DNA of 64,000 nt from Labrys sp. WJW (GCF_001676615.1 NZ_LYXZ01000004.1:124001-188000), one strand, 5' to 3'; positions 8,771 through 17,312 are shown, numbered from the stretch's first letter. Translations and numbers: made by a program. The notes: a model not told the origin generated them from the letters alone.

Positions 8771-9309
8771 ACGCGATCGAGCAGGGACGTGCCTTGCGCC
8801 GGCTGCGCATGCTCAGGGGCATCAAGCAGAGCCACCTGGCGGAATTGCTCGGCGTGGACCAGGCCAGTATTTCCCGCTGGGAAAGAGGCGGCATGCCGCT
8901 CGGGCCAGATCGCTGGGCGGTGGTCCTGGATCTGCTTGCCGCATCACCGGCTTCGGCTGGAGATGCCGCCTTGAAGCGCCTGGTAACGTCTTCGAGTGCC
9001 AAGGTTCATCTCATCTGCGACGATAGCCATCGCCTGCTGGCCGCCTCCCAGCCGCGGCAGGCCGAATGGCATGCCGATTTGCCCGAACTGATCGGCAGGT
9101 CACTGCTACCCTACGCCTCGGATGAAATCCTGGCGGCGGAGGAAGGGCTCTTCGCGCGCGGCTGGCATGAAGGCTATCTGGCCTCGCTGACGCTGGAGAC
9201 GGGAGCCAATCATGATGCTGTCCTGCCGATCGAACCGAGCCGCGTGTTGTGGGAACGCGTGCAGCTGGCGGACGGCAGCGCGGGACGGCTGGTCACCACC
9301 ATCGGCTGA
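8767..9309 (+). CDS. XRE-family helix-turn-helix regulator coupled to tetR
   Basis: A 180-residue protein with an N-terminal Cro/cI-type HTH (residues about 7-60, QSHLAELLGVDQASISRWERG) and a C-terminal region of about 110 residues with alternating helix/strand character and no motif I recognise (possibly a small sensor domain: SSAKVHLICDDSHRLLAAS). The ATG overlaps the tetR stop (ATGA), so it is translated with the repressor. An extra regulator in a tet operon is unusual. It could fine-tune the efflux operon or control the epimerase gene 89 bp downstream. Confidence 0.78.
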   Translation: MNAIEQGRALRRLRMLRGIKQSHLAELLGVDQASISRWERGGMPLGPDRWAVVLDLLAASPASAGDAALKRLVTSSSAKVHLICDDSHRLLAASQPRQAEWHADLPELIGRSLLPYASDEILAAEEGLFARGWHEGYLASLTLETGANHDAVLPIEPSRVLWERVQLADGSAGRLVTTIG

Positions 9310-9397
9310 CCTCGCGCGCTTGCATATTTTATGCGTGGCCAGCCCAGCTTGCGATCGTTAGTCGTCGGCGCCGAATGCCAATAGCGGATAGTTCACC

Positions 9398-10384
9398 ATG
9401 ACGATCTTGGTAACGGGCAGCGCCGGACATCTGGGCGAGGGGCTGATGCGCACCTTGCGGGCGGTGGGCCGGCCTGCCATCGGCCTCGACATCAAGGCCT
9501 CGCCCTTCACCGATGCCGTGGGTTCGATCGGCGATCGCGCTTTCGTCCAGCGCCACCTGCCGGGCGTGCGTACGGTTCTCCACACGGCAACGCTGCACAA
9601 GCCGCATGTGGCCACCCATGGCTATCCGGACTTTCTCGACGTGAATGTCCAGGGGACACTCGCGCTGCTCGAGGCAGCCGCAGCCACCGATGTCGAATCC
9701 TTCGTCTTCACCAGCACGACCAGCACCTTCGGCTCGGCCCTGACGCCGGCAGCGGGCGAACCAGCCGCCTGGGTCACCGAGGACGTGATCCCGATCCCGA
9801 AGAACATCTATGGTGCCAGCAAGATCGCGGCGGAGACCCTGTGCGAACTCTTTGCCCGCCGCCATCGCCTGCCCGTCATCGTGCTGCGCACCTCGCGCTT
9901 CTTCCCGGAAGCCGACGACGACGCACAGATGCGGGAGCGCTACAGCACCGACAACGCCCAGGCCAACGAGCTGCTCAACCGCCGCTGTGACATCCAGGAC
10001 GCGGTCGATGCCCATATGGCGGCGGCAGAAAGGGCGCCGGCTCTCGGTTTCGGGCGCTACATCATCTCGGCGACGACGCCTTTCAGGCCGGAGGACTGCG
10101 CGGCGCTGCGGGCGGATGCGCCGGCCTTCGTGCACCGCCTGTTTCCCGATTGCGCCGAGCTCTACGCTGCCAGGGGGTGGACACTGTTTCCGCAGGTGGA
10201 TCGGATCTATGTCAATGCCCGGGCACGGGCGGAGCTCGGCTGGCATCCGCGCTACGATTTCCGGCACATGCTCGACTGCCTGCGCGACGGCCAGGACTTC
10301 CGCAGCCAGCTCACCGGCGAGGTCGGCAGCAAGGGCTACCACGACAGGGTTTTCGCGGAAGGACCTTATCCGGTTCACGATTGA
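9398..10384 (+). CDS. NAD-dependent epimerase/dehydratase (extended SDR)
   Basis: Extended short-chain dehydrogenase/reductase of the nucleotide-sugar epimerase type. TGSAGHLG at residue 6 is the NAD-binding glycine motif, FVFTSTTSTFG contains the catalytic Ser/Thr region and IYGASK near residue 138 is the YxxxK active site. Length (328 residues) is typical. The substrate, probably a sugar nucleotide or a small hydroxy-ketone, is not identifiable. It stands alone after the tetR-XRE pair and is followed by a strong hairpin shared with the convergent hydrolase gene. Confidence 0.82.
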   Translation: MTILVTGSAGHLGEGLMRTLRAVGRPAIGLDIKASPFTDAVGSIGDRAFVQRHLPGVRTVLHTATLHKPHVATHGYPDFLDVNVQGTLALLEAAAATDVESFVFTSTTSTFGSALTPAAGEPAAWVTEDVIPIPKNIYGASKIAAETLCELFARRHRLPVIVLRTSRFFPEADDDAQMRERYSTDNAQANELLNRRCDIQDAVDAHMAAAERAPALGFGRYIISATTPFRPEDCAALRADAPAFVHRLFPDCAELYAARGWTLFPQVDRIYVNARARAELGWHPRYDFRHMLDCLRDGQDFRSQLTGEVGSKGYHDRVFAEGPYPVHD

Positions 10385-10404
10385 GCGACCGAACAGGCGG
10401 GACT

Positions 10405-10440
10405 CTACCGGAGGCGCTGTGATGACCTCGCCTCCGGTAG
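10405..10440. terminator. Bidirectional hairpin between convergent genes
   Basis: Twelve-base arms CTACCGGAGGCG and CGCCTCCGGTAG enclose a 12-nt loop. It lies between the epimerase stop (10384) and the convergent hydrolase stop (10459). There is no T tract, so it may act with a weak run or only as an mRNA-end stabiliser. Confidence 0.6.
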
Positions 10441-10458
10441 ACGGCCTCTGCCACGCCA

Positions 10459-11079
10459 CTACAAGCCGGCGAGCCAGGCCTTGGCCTGCTGGACATCGGC
10501 CTGCGTCAGGCCATGGCCGGTGGGTAGGGTCTCGTGGCGCACGGCCGCACCACGTTCCCTCAGAAGAGCGGCCAGCGTGCCAGCATCGGCAGCCGGCACG
10601 ATCGGATCGGCGGCTCCGGAAAGCATCAGCACCGGCTTGCCCTCCAGATTCGCCGCAGGCGCCGATCGCAAGGGCGTCATCGGCCTGAGCAGGGCCGCCC
10701 CGGCCAGAGCCTGCGGGTGCAACAGCAGGAGTGCCGCGGCGATATTGGCACCGTTGGAAAAGCCCAGTGCGACGGGCGCCGCGAGGCCATAGGCTTCACG
10801 CGCCTCCGCAATGAAGCCTGCCAGTTCGGCGGCCCGCCGGCGCAGATCCTCTTCATCGAACACACCTTCGCTCAGGCGCCGGAAGAAGCGGGGCATGCCG
10901 TTTTCCAGCACCTTGCCGCGCGGGGAGATGAGGGCACTGCCGGGCGCGACGAGTTCGCCCAAGCCGATGAGATCGTTTTCATCGCCGCCCGTGCCGTGCA
11001 GGAGCAGGAGAGGCGGGCGCTTGGTATCCCGTCCCGGAACGAAGCGGTGGATATGCGACAATTGGGTTGTCATGGTCAT
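10459..11079 (-). CDS. Alpha/beta hydrolase, MhqD-like carboxylesterase
   Basis: A 206-residue phospholipase/carboxylesterase-type hydrolase. LLLHGTGGDENDL near residue 25 forms the oxyanion-hole loop, GFSNGAN near residue 102 carries the nucleophilic serine and GHGLTQAD near the end the catalytic histidine. In Bacillus subtilis the hydroquinone resistance genes mhqD and mhqO encode this hydrolase type and a ring-cleavage dioxygenase. Here the dioxygenase gene lies immediately upstream on the same strand (83 bp gap), so the hydrolase probably handles a ring-cleavage product. The pairing is seen; the exact substrate is inferred. Confidence 0.8.
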   Translation of the reverse strand: MTMTTQLSHIHRFVPGRDTKRPPLLLLHGTGGDENDLIGLGELVAPGSALISPRGKVLENGMPRFFRRLSEGVFDEEDLRRRAAELAGFIAEAREAYGLAAPVALGFSNGANIAAALLLLHPQALAGAALLRPMTPLRSAPAANLEGKPVLMLSGAADPIVPAADAGTLAALLRERGAAVRHETLPTGHGLTQADVQQAKAWLAGL

Positions 11080-11162
11080 GGTGATTGCCTCCTCGGATCG
11101 AGGGTGATGGGGATGTTCGGCGCTCCCGCCATATCGAGACGGGGCGCGGGGCAGAAAGCGCT

Positions 11163-12107
11163 TTAGGCCGCGCTTGGCTCCAGGCGTGGCAGGCTGGCTT
11201 CCAGCGCCGAACGACGGCGTTCGAGGAAAGCCGGCAGTTTCAGGGCTTCGCCGAGCGTCGATGCCGGCTCGTCCACGGCAAAGCCGGGAACATCCGTCGC
11301 GATCTCGAACAGGACATGGCCGGGTTCCCGGAAATAGACCGAGCGGAAATAGTTCCGGTCTTTCTGCTCCGTGGTGCGGATGCGGTGGTTCTCGGCAAGT
11401 TTACGCACCATTGCGGCCTCCTCGGCATCGTCGGCTGCACGAAAGGCGATGTGATGCACCGAGCCACCGCCGAGGCGGGCCGGCAGGTAACCGCTCGCCT
11501 CATTGATATCGACGATGCTGCCGGCTCCACCGTCTGGTACGCGATACCGCACCAGGCTGCCCTCGCGCCCGACCTCGCTGAAGCCGAAGACATCGGTGAG
11601 GATGGCGCCGGTCGGAGCTGCCTGCGCCAGCAGGAGGTTGACACCATGGAACCCGCGGATGGCGGCATCGGCAGGTATGCCGGCACCATTCCATCCAGCC
11701 TCGTTCTCGATGCCGGGCACGGCGACGAGCGCAAGGCGCATGCCATCCGGATCCTGGAAGGACAGCAGGGGCTCGCCGAAACGTCTGGTCAGCGGCTGAT
11801 GGGCGACGCCATTCTCGACGAAGCGCTGCGTCCAATAGTCGATCGAACCTTCCGGTACCCGAAACACGGTTTCCTGCGTCTCGCCGAGTCCGATACGGCC
11901 GGGCGCAACGTGTTCCCAGGGAAAGAAGGTCAGGATGCTGCCTGGATGGCCGGCTTCGTCACCATAATAGAGATGATAGGTGCCGGGATCGTCGAAATTC
12001 ACGGTCTTCTTGACCAGACGAAGGCCAAGTATGCGGGTGTAGAAATCGAGGTTGCGCTGGGCGGGGCCAGCAATGGCCGTGACGTGATGGATGCCTTTGC
12101 CGCTCAT
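11163..12107 (-). CDS. Ring-cleaving dioxygenase, MhqO/glyoxalase family
   Basis: Two-domain vicinal-oxygen-chelate protein of the hydroquinone-type extradiol dioxygenase group (MhqO, PcpA relatives). Start at 12107, MSGKGIHHVTAIAGP, carries the first metal histidine pair (IHHVT); a second block GSVHHIAFRA near residue 215 gives further histidines, and GHVLFEIATD near residue 265 contains the metal glutamate. At 314 residues it matches the family. An upstream frame extension to 12392 is rejected because it runs through the divergent LysR start region. The divergent LysR gene and the palindrome between them suggest control by aromatic effectors. Expected role is oxidative opening of hydroquinone-like rings and quinone-stress defence. 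Confidence 0.85.
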   Translation of the reverse strand: MSGKGIHHVTAIAGPAQRNLDFYTRILGLRLVKKTVNFDDPGTYHLYYGDEAGHPGSILTFFPWEHVAPGRIGLGETQETVFRVPEGSIDYWTQRFVENGVAHQPLTRRFGEPLLSFQDPDGMRLALVAVPGIENEAGWNGAGIPADAAIRGFHGVNLLLAQAAPTGAILTDVFGFSEVGREGSLVRYRVPDGGAGSIVDINEASGYLPARLGGGSVHHIAFRAADDAEEAAMVRKLAENHRIRTTEQKDRNYFRSVYFREPGHVLFEIATDVPGFAVDEPASTLGEALKLPAFLERRRSALEASLPRLEPSAA

Positions 12108-12179
12108 GGCGAAACTCCTTTCGGTTGGGAACGCCGGTTCCCTCGCCAATGAGATAGGTCCGATAGGGCAGGAATTGCC

Positions 12180-12195
12180 ATTGCGCTGATGCAAT
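12180..12195. promoter_or_regulatory. LysR-type operator (T-N11-A box)
   Basis: ATTGC-GCTGAT-GCAAT is a perfect 5-bp inverted repeat with a six-base spacer and includes the T-N11-A pattern (T at 12181, A at 12193) typical of LysR regulators. It lies midway between the divergent dioxygenase (start 12107) and LysR (start 12285) genes, the expected place for autoregulation and effector-dependent activation. Confidence 0.7.
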
Positions 12196-12284
12196 GAAAT
12201 GGTTGGGTGCCAGGCTATTGAATTGTCGAGGAGAAACGTAATATAGCTGCGGAATAGGTTGAAGATGACGCCAGGGAATTTGTC

Positions 12285-13193
12285 GTGGGGGACGGTTTTC
12301 CGAATTTGGCCTGGGACGATCTGCGTCTGGTAAAGGCGGTTGCCGATACCAGGAACCTGCCCGCGGCGGCCGCGCGCATCGGCATCGATCACTCGACCGC
12401 CTTCCGGCGGTTGCGCCAGATCGAACAGACGCTAGGCGTCACCCTGTTCGAAAAACACCGTACGGGCTACACGCTGACATCGGCGGGCGAAGACGTGGCG
12501 GGGCTGGCCGACCGCGTCGACGAGGACATCGTCTCGGTCCTGCGCAGGCTTGCCGGTAGCGAACTCGACCTTTCCGGCGAACTGCGCATAACCACCAACG
12601 ATACCTTGCTGGTGGAGTTGCTGACGCCGCTGCTCGCCCGGTTCACACAGGCCTATCCGGGCATGCGGCTCGATGTGATCCTGTCGAATGCCGCGTTGAA
12701 TCTGTCCAAGCGTGACGCGGATATCGCCATTCGTGCCTCCGACGCACCGCCGGACACGCTGGTCGGCCGGCGCGTCGCCCGCATCGGCTGGGCGCTCTAT
12801 GGCAGGGTGGAGGATTTCCCCGAGCCCGGCTTGCCGGATCTGGAGACGCTGCATCGCCGGCGCTGGGTGGCGCTCGGCGACAATCTCGCCACGCTCAAGG
12901 CCGTGCGTTATGTCAAGGCTCACATCGCGCCGGAACGCATCGTCTATCGCGTCAATTCCGTACTCGGCCTCGCCGAGGCTGTCGAGGCCGGCATCGGCAT
13001 CGGCCATCTGCCCTGTTTCATCGCTGGAACCCGGCCGGGGCTGCGGCGTATTGGACCGGTCAATCCGGATTTTGGAGCGGACCTCTGGCTACTCACCCAT
13101 CCCGATCTTCGCGACGCTCCGCGCATTCGGGCGTTCCTCGATTTCCTCGCCGGCGAGATCGTGCGGCGACGGGCTTTCATCGAAGGTGCCTGA
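12285..13193 (+). CDS. LysR-family transcriptional regulator
   Basis: A 302-residue LysR regulator. The N-terminal winged HTH spans about residues 8-66 (LAWDDLRLVKAVADTRNLPAAAARIGIDHSTAFRRLRQIE is split here only in description; key residues are AAARIGIDHSTAFRRL), followed by the linker helix and a periplasmic-binding-protein-like effector domain. The start is a GTG at 12285 in a GTGGGGGACGG context; the nearby ATG at 12265 is in another frame. It is divergent from the MhqO-like dioxygenase and has a LysR box upstream, so it probably regulates that gene pair. Confidence 0.85.
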   Translation: MGDGFPNLAWDDLRLVKAVADTRNLPAAAARIGIDHSTAFRRLRQIEQTLGVTLFEKHRTGYTLTSAGEDVAGLADRVDEDIVSVLRRLAGSELDLSGELRITTNDTLLVELLTPLLARFTQAYPGMRLDVILSNAALNLSKRDADIAIRASDAPPDTLVGRRVARIGWALYGRVEDFPEPGLPDLETLHRRRWVALGDNLATLKAVRYVKAHIAPERIVYRVNSVLGLAEAVEAGIGIGHLPCFIAGTRPGLRRIGPVNPDFGADLWLLTHPDLRDAPRIRAFLDFLAGEIVRRRAFIEGA

Positions 13194-13268
13194 CACCGCG
13201 GCAGTGATTTGGCCAAGACATCGGGCTGGCGTCATTGCAGCTTTAAAACGTCCTATCGAAGGATGGGA

Positions 13269-13289
13269 GTGTCAGCCGGAGGCTGACAC
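13269..13289. terminator. Hairpin between convergent LysR and SDR genes
   Basis: GTGTCAGCC-GGA-GGCTGACAC forms a 9-bp perfect stem with a 3-nt loop between a plus-strand stop (13193) and a minus-strand stop (13332). There is no T run, but position and stability suggest a shared transcript end. Confidence 0.55.
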
Positions 13290-13331
13290 GCCACATGTCT
13301 TGCGCGCCTTCATGCCAACGCGGCCGTCATG

Positions 13332-14099
13332 CTAGGTCCTCGTAATCGAGACACCGCCGTCGGCCAGCAGGGCCGTTCCCGTCACGAAGCTCGACAGGTC
13401 CGAGACCAGATAGAGCGCGGAACGGGCGATCTCCTCGGGCGTGGCCAGGCGCTTGAGGGCATGCAGCCCTTCGACGAAGGCGCGTGCCTCCGGTGTGTTG
13501 GAGACGCTTCGCCCCATCGGCGTATCCGTGCCGCCAGGCAACAGTGCATTGGCCCGAATGCCCTTGGCGCTGTATTCGGCGGCGATCACCTGGGTGAGGC
13601 CGATCAGGCCAGCCTTGCTGGCGGCATAGGCGGCCATGCCGGGAAAGCCGACGGTATGGCCGACAAAGGTCGAGGTGAACACCAGGGCGCCGCCGCCGCG
13701 CGACAGCATGGCGGGAAGCTGGTGCCGGGCTGCAAGGAAGGCGCTGGTCAGGTTGACATCGAGCGTATCGCGCCAGCTTTCAAGGGAGATTTCGGTCAGC
13801 GGCGCCATGTCGCCGGTGGTACCGGCGTTGTTGAAAGCAATGTCGAGCCCGCCGAAATGCCGCTGGGAGGCCTCGACCAAAGCGATCTGGTGGTCCTCGT
13901 CCCGGATGTTGCCGGGCACCGTGACAGCTTTTCCGCCGGCGGCCGCGATTTCGGCAGCGATTTTGTCGAGAGCATCCTGACGGCGCCCCGACAGGACGAC
14001 GGCGGCGCCCTCGGCGGCAAACAGGCGTGCCGCCGCTTCGCCGATACCCGAGCTGGCACCGGTGATGATCGCGACCTTGTTTTCGAGTGTAGACCTCAT
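13332..14099 (-). CDS. SDR family oxidoreductase
   Basis: Classical short-chain dehydrogenase of 255 residues when started at 14099 (MRSTLENKVAIITGAS). TGASSGIG is the cofactor glycine motif, FNNAGTTG the structural NNAG motif, and YAASKAG near residue 155 the catalytic YxxxK. LLADGGVSI at the C terminus is the usual SDR ending. The upstream in-frame extension to 14216 is not supported by motifs. Substrate unknown; it faces the LysR regulator convergently and is divergent from the periplasmic protein gene. Confidence 0.85.
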   Translation of the reverse strand: MRSTLENKVAIITGASSGIGEAAARLFAAEGAAVVLSGRRQDALDKIAAEIAAAGGKAVTVPGNIRDEDHQIALVEASQRHFGGLDIAFNNAGTTGDMAPLTEISLESWRDTLDVNLTSAFLAARHQLPAMLSRGGGALVFTSTFVGHTVGFPGMAAYAASKAGLIGLTQVIAAEYSAKGIRANALLPGGTDTPMGRSVSNTPEARAFVEGLHALKRLATPEEIARSALYLVSDLSSFVTGTALLADGGVSITRT

Positions 14100-14301
14100 G
14101 CCCGGAACCTCCAATTTGTTTGGGAGGTTCTTGTTCTCCGGGCATGACCCGATCGCGACCCGTTTCCTATGGTCCCGCTGCTTTCGGTCAATTCCTGTTT
14201 CCTGGGAAATCGACAAGCAGGAAAACGGGCGGCAAGACTGGTTGCGTCTATCCGCCCATCGGCATAACCGCTTGATGCGATCAAAACCCGAGAATGAACC
14301 T

Positions 14302-14772
14302 ATGGTTTCTCTTCACTGCCGCTTCAGACCGATCGGCGCTATCCTGCTTGCGGGCCTTGCAGGCGGATTGTCGGCCACTTCCGTATCTGCGAGCGGGCAA
14401 TTGCCGCCTCGTCCGGTTCCAGCCCAGCATTTCGCTGATTTCGAGACCTGCCTCGATCAATTGAAGACCGTTCAGAGGGCAGATATGGCAGGGGTGGCCG
14501 AGGGAGCGGTTGCCGATGGCGAAAACCGCACGCGCCAGAAACTGGTCGACGGCGACGGCATCGTGCGTGTCGGCGCGCAAAAAGCACGCTACCAGGCCCG
14601 TGTCGGCAACCAGTTCCGCGTCACCGATCGCCAGAAGGGCGTCATCGAGACGACTTTCAGCTATGAAGACACCACCCTCGAATGCCAGGGCGGCGAACTT
14701 ACGGGGAGCGTGACCTCGGGCTATATGCTGCCGGGCGTGGAACAATTGCCCGAAGCCGCCAAGCCGCAGTGA
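14302..14772 (+). CDS. Periplasmic hypothetical protein
   Basis: A protein of about 156 residues with an N-terminal signal peptide (FRPIGAILLAGLAGGLSATSVSA cleavage region near residue 30). The mature part contains two cysteines (FETCLDQL and LECQGG) that could form a disulfide in the periplasm, and a basic/polar body with the segment TRQKLVDGDGIVRV. I do not recognise the family. The ATG at 14302 gives a normal leader; ATG codons a few residues upstream are possible. Nothing in the neighbours fixes a function. Confidence 0.65.
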   Translation: MVSLHCRFRPIGAILLAGLAGGLSATSVSASGQLPPRPVPAQHFADFETCLDQLKTVQRADMAGVAEGAVADGENRTRQKLVDGDGIVRVGAQKARYQARVGNQFRVTDRQKGVIETTFSYEDTTLECQGGELTGSVTSGYMLPGVEQLPEAAKPQ

Positions 14773-14783
14773 TGCGGCTCCAA

Positions 14784-14817
14784 AGCGAATAGCGCGTCGA
14801 CCGAGGCGTTATTCGCT
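14784..14817. terminator. Hairpin between convergent genes
   Basis: Inverted arms AGCGAATA and TATTCGCT lie between the stop of the periplasmic protein (14772) and the stop of the convergent LuxR-type regulator (14825), followed by CTT. It is a plausible bidirectional terminator. Confidence 0.5.
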
Positions 14818-14824
14818 CTTGCGG

Positions 14825-15286
14825 TCACTGGCGCAAGGTGGCGCCTTCGGCGGCCTTGCTCGCAGCTTCCTCTCGCGAGGCAACATTGAGGACGCGCAGC
14901 AGCAGCGAGACATGGTTTCGCACCGTGAAGGGCGAGATGGCCAGCGCCCTGGCGATCTCCTTGTTCGACTTGCCCTGGACGATCAGGTCTAGGATGTCCT
15001 GCTGGCGAGGGGTGAGAACCGGGGTCAGGTGCAGGGCCTGGTCCGGGCCAGCCCAGGTCTCGAGTGCCGAGACCATCTGCTCGGCAGATACCAGCTTGCC
15101 GTCGGCGCCGCCCGGCTGGGCCGTCAGCAGGAAAATCGTGGCATTGGGGAAGTGTCGGCGCAATTGCGCCAGCGCATCCTCGCCATCCATTTCAATGATC
15201 GCCATGATGGCGCGGCGGATGTCGACGGGAGGGGCGGAGGAGGAAGACGTCAAAGCAATGTGTCTCAATCGAAATGTCCCAGTCAT
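14825..15286 (-). CDS. LuxR-type HTH response-regulator-like protein
   Basis: A 153-residue protein with a C-terminal LuxR/FixJ HTH (LTPRQQDILDLIVQGKSNKE then IARALAISPFTVRNHVS). The N-terminal part looks like a shortened or degenerate receiver domain: IMAIIEMDGEDALAQLRRHFP and TIFLLTAQPG recall receiver strands, but the phosphoryl-acceptor aspartate context is not clear. The start is uncertain; ATG 15286 (MTGTFRLRHIAL) is used and a longer frame reaches 15373. It may be a phosphorylation-independent regulator. No sensor kinase is nearby. Confidence 0.7.
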   Translation of the reverse strand: MTGTFRLRHIALTSSSSAPPVDIRRAIMAIIEMDGEDALAQLRRHFPNATIFLLTAQPGGADGKLVSAEQMVSALETWAGPDQALHLTPVLTPRQQDILDLIVQGKSNKEIARALAISPFTVRNHVSLLLRVLNVASREEAASKAAEGATLRQ

Positions 15287-15460
15287 CGCGGTGCGGCGAT
15301 TTCGGTGAAGCGATTTCCTGGCGGATACCGAACCTGCGACCTTGCTTGCTCTCCTTCTGTCATGCCTCCACATGGCCGTCTGTTCCGCACGTGACTCCGG
15401 AACAGACCCGCCGCCTTGCTCTCTTGGCTCGGCCCTCGCGCCAGGCCGGCGATCAACGGC

Positions 15461-15745
15461 TCAATCGTCGTTTTCGGAAGTGAGTTCCTCCGGCCGAAGG
15501 CCGGATTGGCGCCCCCCGAGGCGCAAGCGCAGGCCCGGCCCGTTGCCATCGTCCTCCAGGAACTGGATGCCCGCTTCTTCGAAGGCAAGGCGCATGGCCG
15601 CCAAGTCCTGCCTCTGCGGTACTCGTCCGCCCTTTTCAAACTCGGCAATGATGACTTTCGGCACGCCGGAGCGCTTCACCAGATCGGCAACGTCGAAATC
15701 CAGGAGTGCGCGGGCAGCGCGGCTGAGAGAAGGGGTGAGGGACAT
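15461..15745 (-). CDS. Small XRE-like HTH DNA-binding protein
   Basis: A 94-residue acidic protein. The N-terminal two thirds read as a Cro/cI-like HTH (ARALLDFDVADLVKRSGVP, IAEFEKGGRVPQRQDLAAMR, AFEEAGIQFLED), the common alphaproteobacterial type whose C terminus continues with GPGLRLR. The promoter side faces the left end of the integrated element, 57 bp from the proposed attachment repeat, so the element inserted just upstream of this gene and may have changed its expression. It is placed outside the element by that repeat. Confidence 0.72.
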   Translation of the reverse strand: MSLTPSLSRAARALLDFDVADLVKRSGVPKVIIAEFEKGGRVPQRQDLAAMRLAFEEAGIQFLEDDGNGPGLRLRLGGRQSGLRPEELTSENDD

Positions 15746-15801
15746 TGTGAACGCCTCATGCGAATGAACAGGCCAATATTTGGCAGCAACCGGCCTTAAC
15801 A

Positions 15802-15814
15802 GGAGATGTAGGAA
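15802..15814. other. Candidate attL core (13-bp direct repeat)
   Basis: GGAGATGTAGGAA occurs here and again, in the same orientation, at 28131-28143. The two copies flank the integrase-to-DUF2190 block, with the integrase about 200 bp inside the left copy. A chance 13-base match between two regions of a few hundred bases is unlikely. The site is intergenic, not in a tRNA. Confidence 0.6.
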
Positions 15815-15967
15815 GCGATTCGGCTATTTTCAAGGTTGGCCGTAAAAAGCCTTCTACGCGGGATTTGAAGTCAAATAACTCAACGATTGCTTGAGTTTAG
15901 TCCGAAATGTGGAAACTTAAAACCCGCATTCCGGAGCTTCTATGAAGGGTTCCAAGGGTCTCTTTTT

Positions 15968-15989
15968 GTTGGGTTGAATGTTGGGTTGA
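15968..15989 (+). repeat. Tandem GTTGGGTTGA repeats, possible integrase arm sites
   Basis: GTTGGGTTGA occurs at 15968-15977 and 15980-15989, a 12-bp period, directly upstream of the integrase gene. The core TTGGGTTG also occurs at 28054-28061, near the other end of the element. Repeats close to both ends fit arm-type integrase or excisionase binding sites, but this is inference. Confidence 0.45.
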
Positions 15990-16043
15990 CATGTTTTTCG
16001 GGTTATGCTTCCTCTGCGGAAACTAACCCCGATGAGACTACCA

Positions 16044-17300
16044 ATGGCGAGAAAAATCAACAAGCTTCACCCCCTCACGATCAAGCAGCTGACCGAGCCT
16101 GGACGGCATGCCGATGGCAACGGATTGTACCTGGTCATAACCAAAGCCGGCACGCGCAATTGGTCCTTCATGTATCGGCACGCCGGCAAGCTCCGCGAGA
16201 TGGGAATCGGCCCTACCAGCACCGTCACACTTGCCGAGGCGAGGCGCCGAGCCGGTGAGTTGAGGCTGGCCGTCCTTGATGGCCGCGACCCGATTGCAGA
16301 GCGTGAGGCGGCACGCGAAGAGGTGGCCGCAATCGAGAAGGTCAAGAACCTGCCGACGTTCCGGCGCGAGGCCGAGGCGTATGTCGCCGCGCACCGGTCA
16401 GCTTGGCGGAACGAGTACCACGGCACGCAATGGCTCTCCGGCGTCGACCTGCACTGCGCGCCTATCAATGACATGCCGGTCGATCAGATCGGAGTCGACG
16501 AGGTGCTGGCGGTACTGCAACCCATATGGGGCCGCATCCCTGCGAGAGCCTCTCGCATCCGCGCCCAAATCGAGCAGGTGCTCGACGCCGCCAAGGTCAA
16601 AGGACTCCGCTCCGGTGAGAACCCGGCACGTTGGCGCGGCAACCTCCGGCACCTGCTGCCGGCGATCCCCAAGCTTGTCCGCGGCCATCTGGAAGCCATG
16701 CCCTACGCCGACGTCCCGGCCTTCATGGCTAAGCTCGCCACGGTCCGCGGCGTGAGCGCCGATGGCTTGGCGTTCCTCATCCTGACGGGGGTGCGAACGA
16801 AGGAGTGCATGGGCGCTCGCTGGCATGAACTCGACCTCAAGGGTGGACTCTGGACCATCCCCAAAGAGCGTATGAAGGCGAACCGGGAGCACCGAGTCCC
16901 GCTCTCCGCGCAAGCCTTGGAAATCCTGCGGCGGCGCTATGCGGCACGTAAAACCGATGACGGCTGTGTGTTCCCCGGCTGGGGTCGCACCGATGCCCGT
17001 CCGCTCTCCCAGCCGGCCTTCATCATGCTCTTGCGCGGCATGGGGATCAAAGGCCCGACACCGCACGGCTTCCGTTCCAGCTTCCGCGACTGGGCGGCCG
17101 AAGAGACGCACCATAGCCGTGAGACGGCCGAGGCGGCTCTTGCGCATCAGGTAGGCGACGCGACGGAAAGAGCCTACCGGCGCGCCGACGCCTTAGAGAA
17201 ACGCCGCACGCTTATGCAAGACTGGGCCGATTACATCCTGCCGCCTACCGTTCCTCAAGCCGCCGAGCCCGAAACGCACGCCTTCGAGGCGCTCCTTTAA
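16044..17300 (+). CDS. int: Tyrosine-type site-specific integrase
   Basis: Phage/island integrase with the DUF4102-type N-terminal arm-binding domain (residues 1-90), a SAM-like core-binding domain and a C-terminal catalytic domain. Catalytic residues are visible: TGVRTKE (Arg, about residue 251), HGFRSSFRDW (His-x-x-Arg, about 340), and AYRRAD (Tyr nucleophile, about 377). ATG 16044 (MARKINKLHPL) is chosen; ATG 16032 and an earlier frame start are alternatives. It is the first gene of the integrated element and should carry out insertion and excision at the flanking 13-bp repeats. The repeats just upstream may overlap its promoter, which would allow autoregulation. Confidence 0.9.
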   Translation: MARKINKLHPLTIKQLTEPGRHADGNGLYLVITKAGTRNWSFMYRHAGKLREMGIGPTSTVTLAEARRRAGELRLAVLDGRDPIAEREAAREEVAAIEKVKNLPTFRREAEAYVAAHRSAWRNEYHGTQWLSGVDLHCAPINDMPVDQIGVDEVLAVLQPIWGRIPARASRIRAQIEQVLDAAKVKGLRSGENPARWRGNLRHLLPAIPKLVRGHLEAMPYADVPAFMAKLATVRGVSADGLAFLILTGVRTKECMGARWHELDLKGGLWTIPKERMKANREHRVPLSAQALEILRRRYAARKTDDGCVFPGWGRTDARPLSQPAFIMLLRGMGIKGPTPHGFRSSFRDWAAEETHHSRETAEAALAHQVGDATERAYRRADALEKRRTLMQDWADYILPPTVPQAAEPETHAFEALL

Positions 17301-17312
17301 CCCATGAAAAAA

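Noticed and set aside
15746..16043. Possible tRNA gene as integration target of the element
   Set aside because: No cloverleaf or T-loop consensus was seen at either end; the repeat lies in intergenic sequence.
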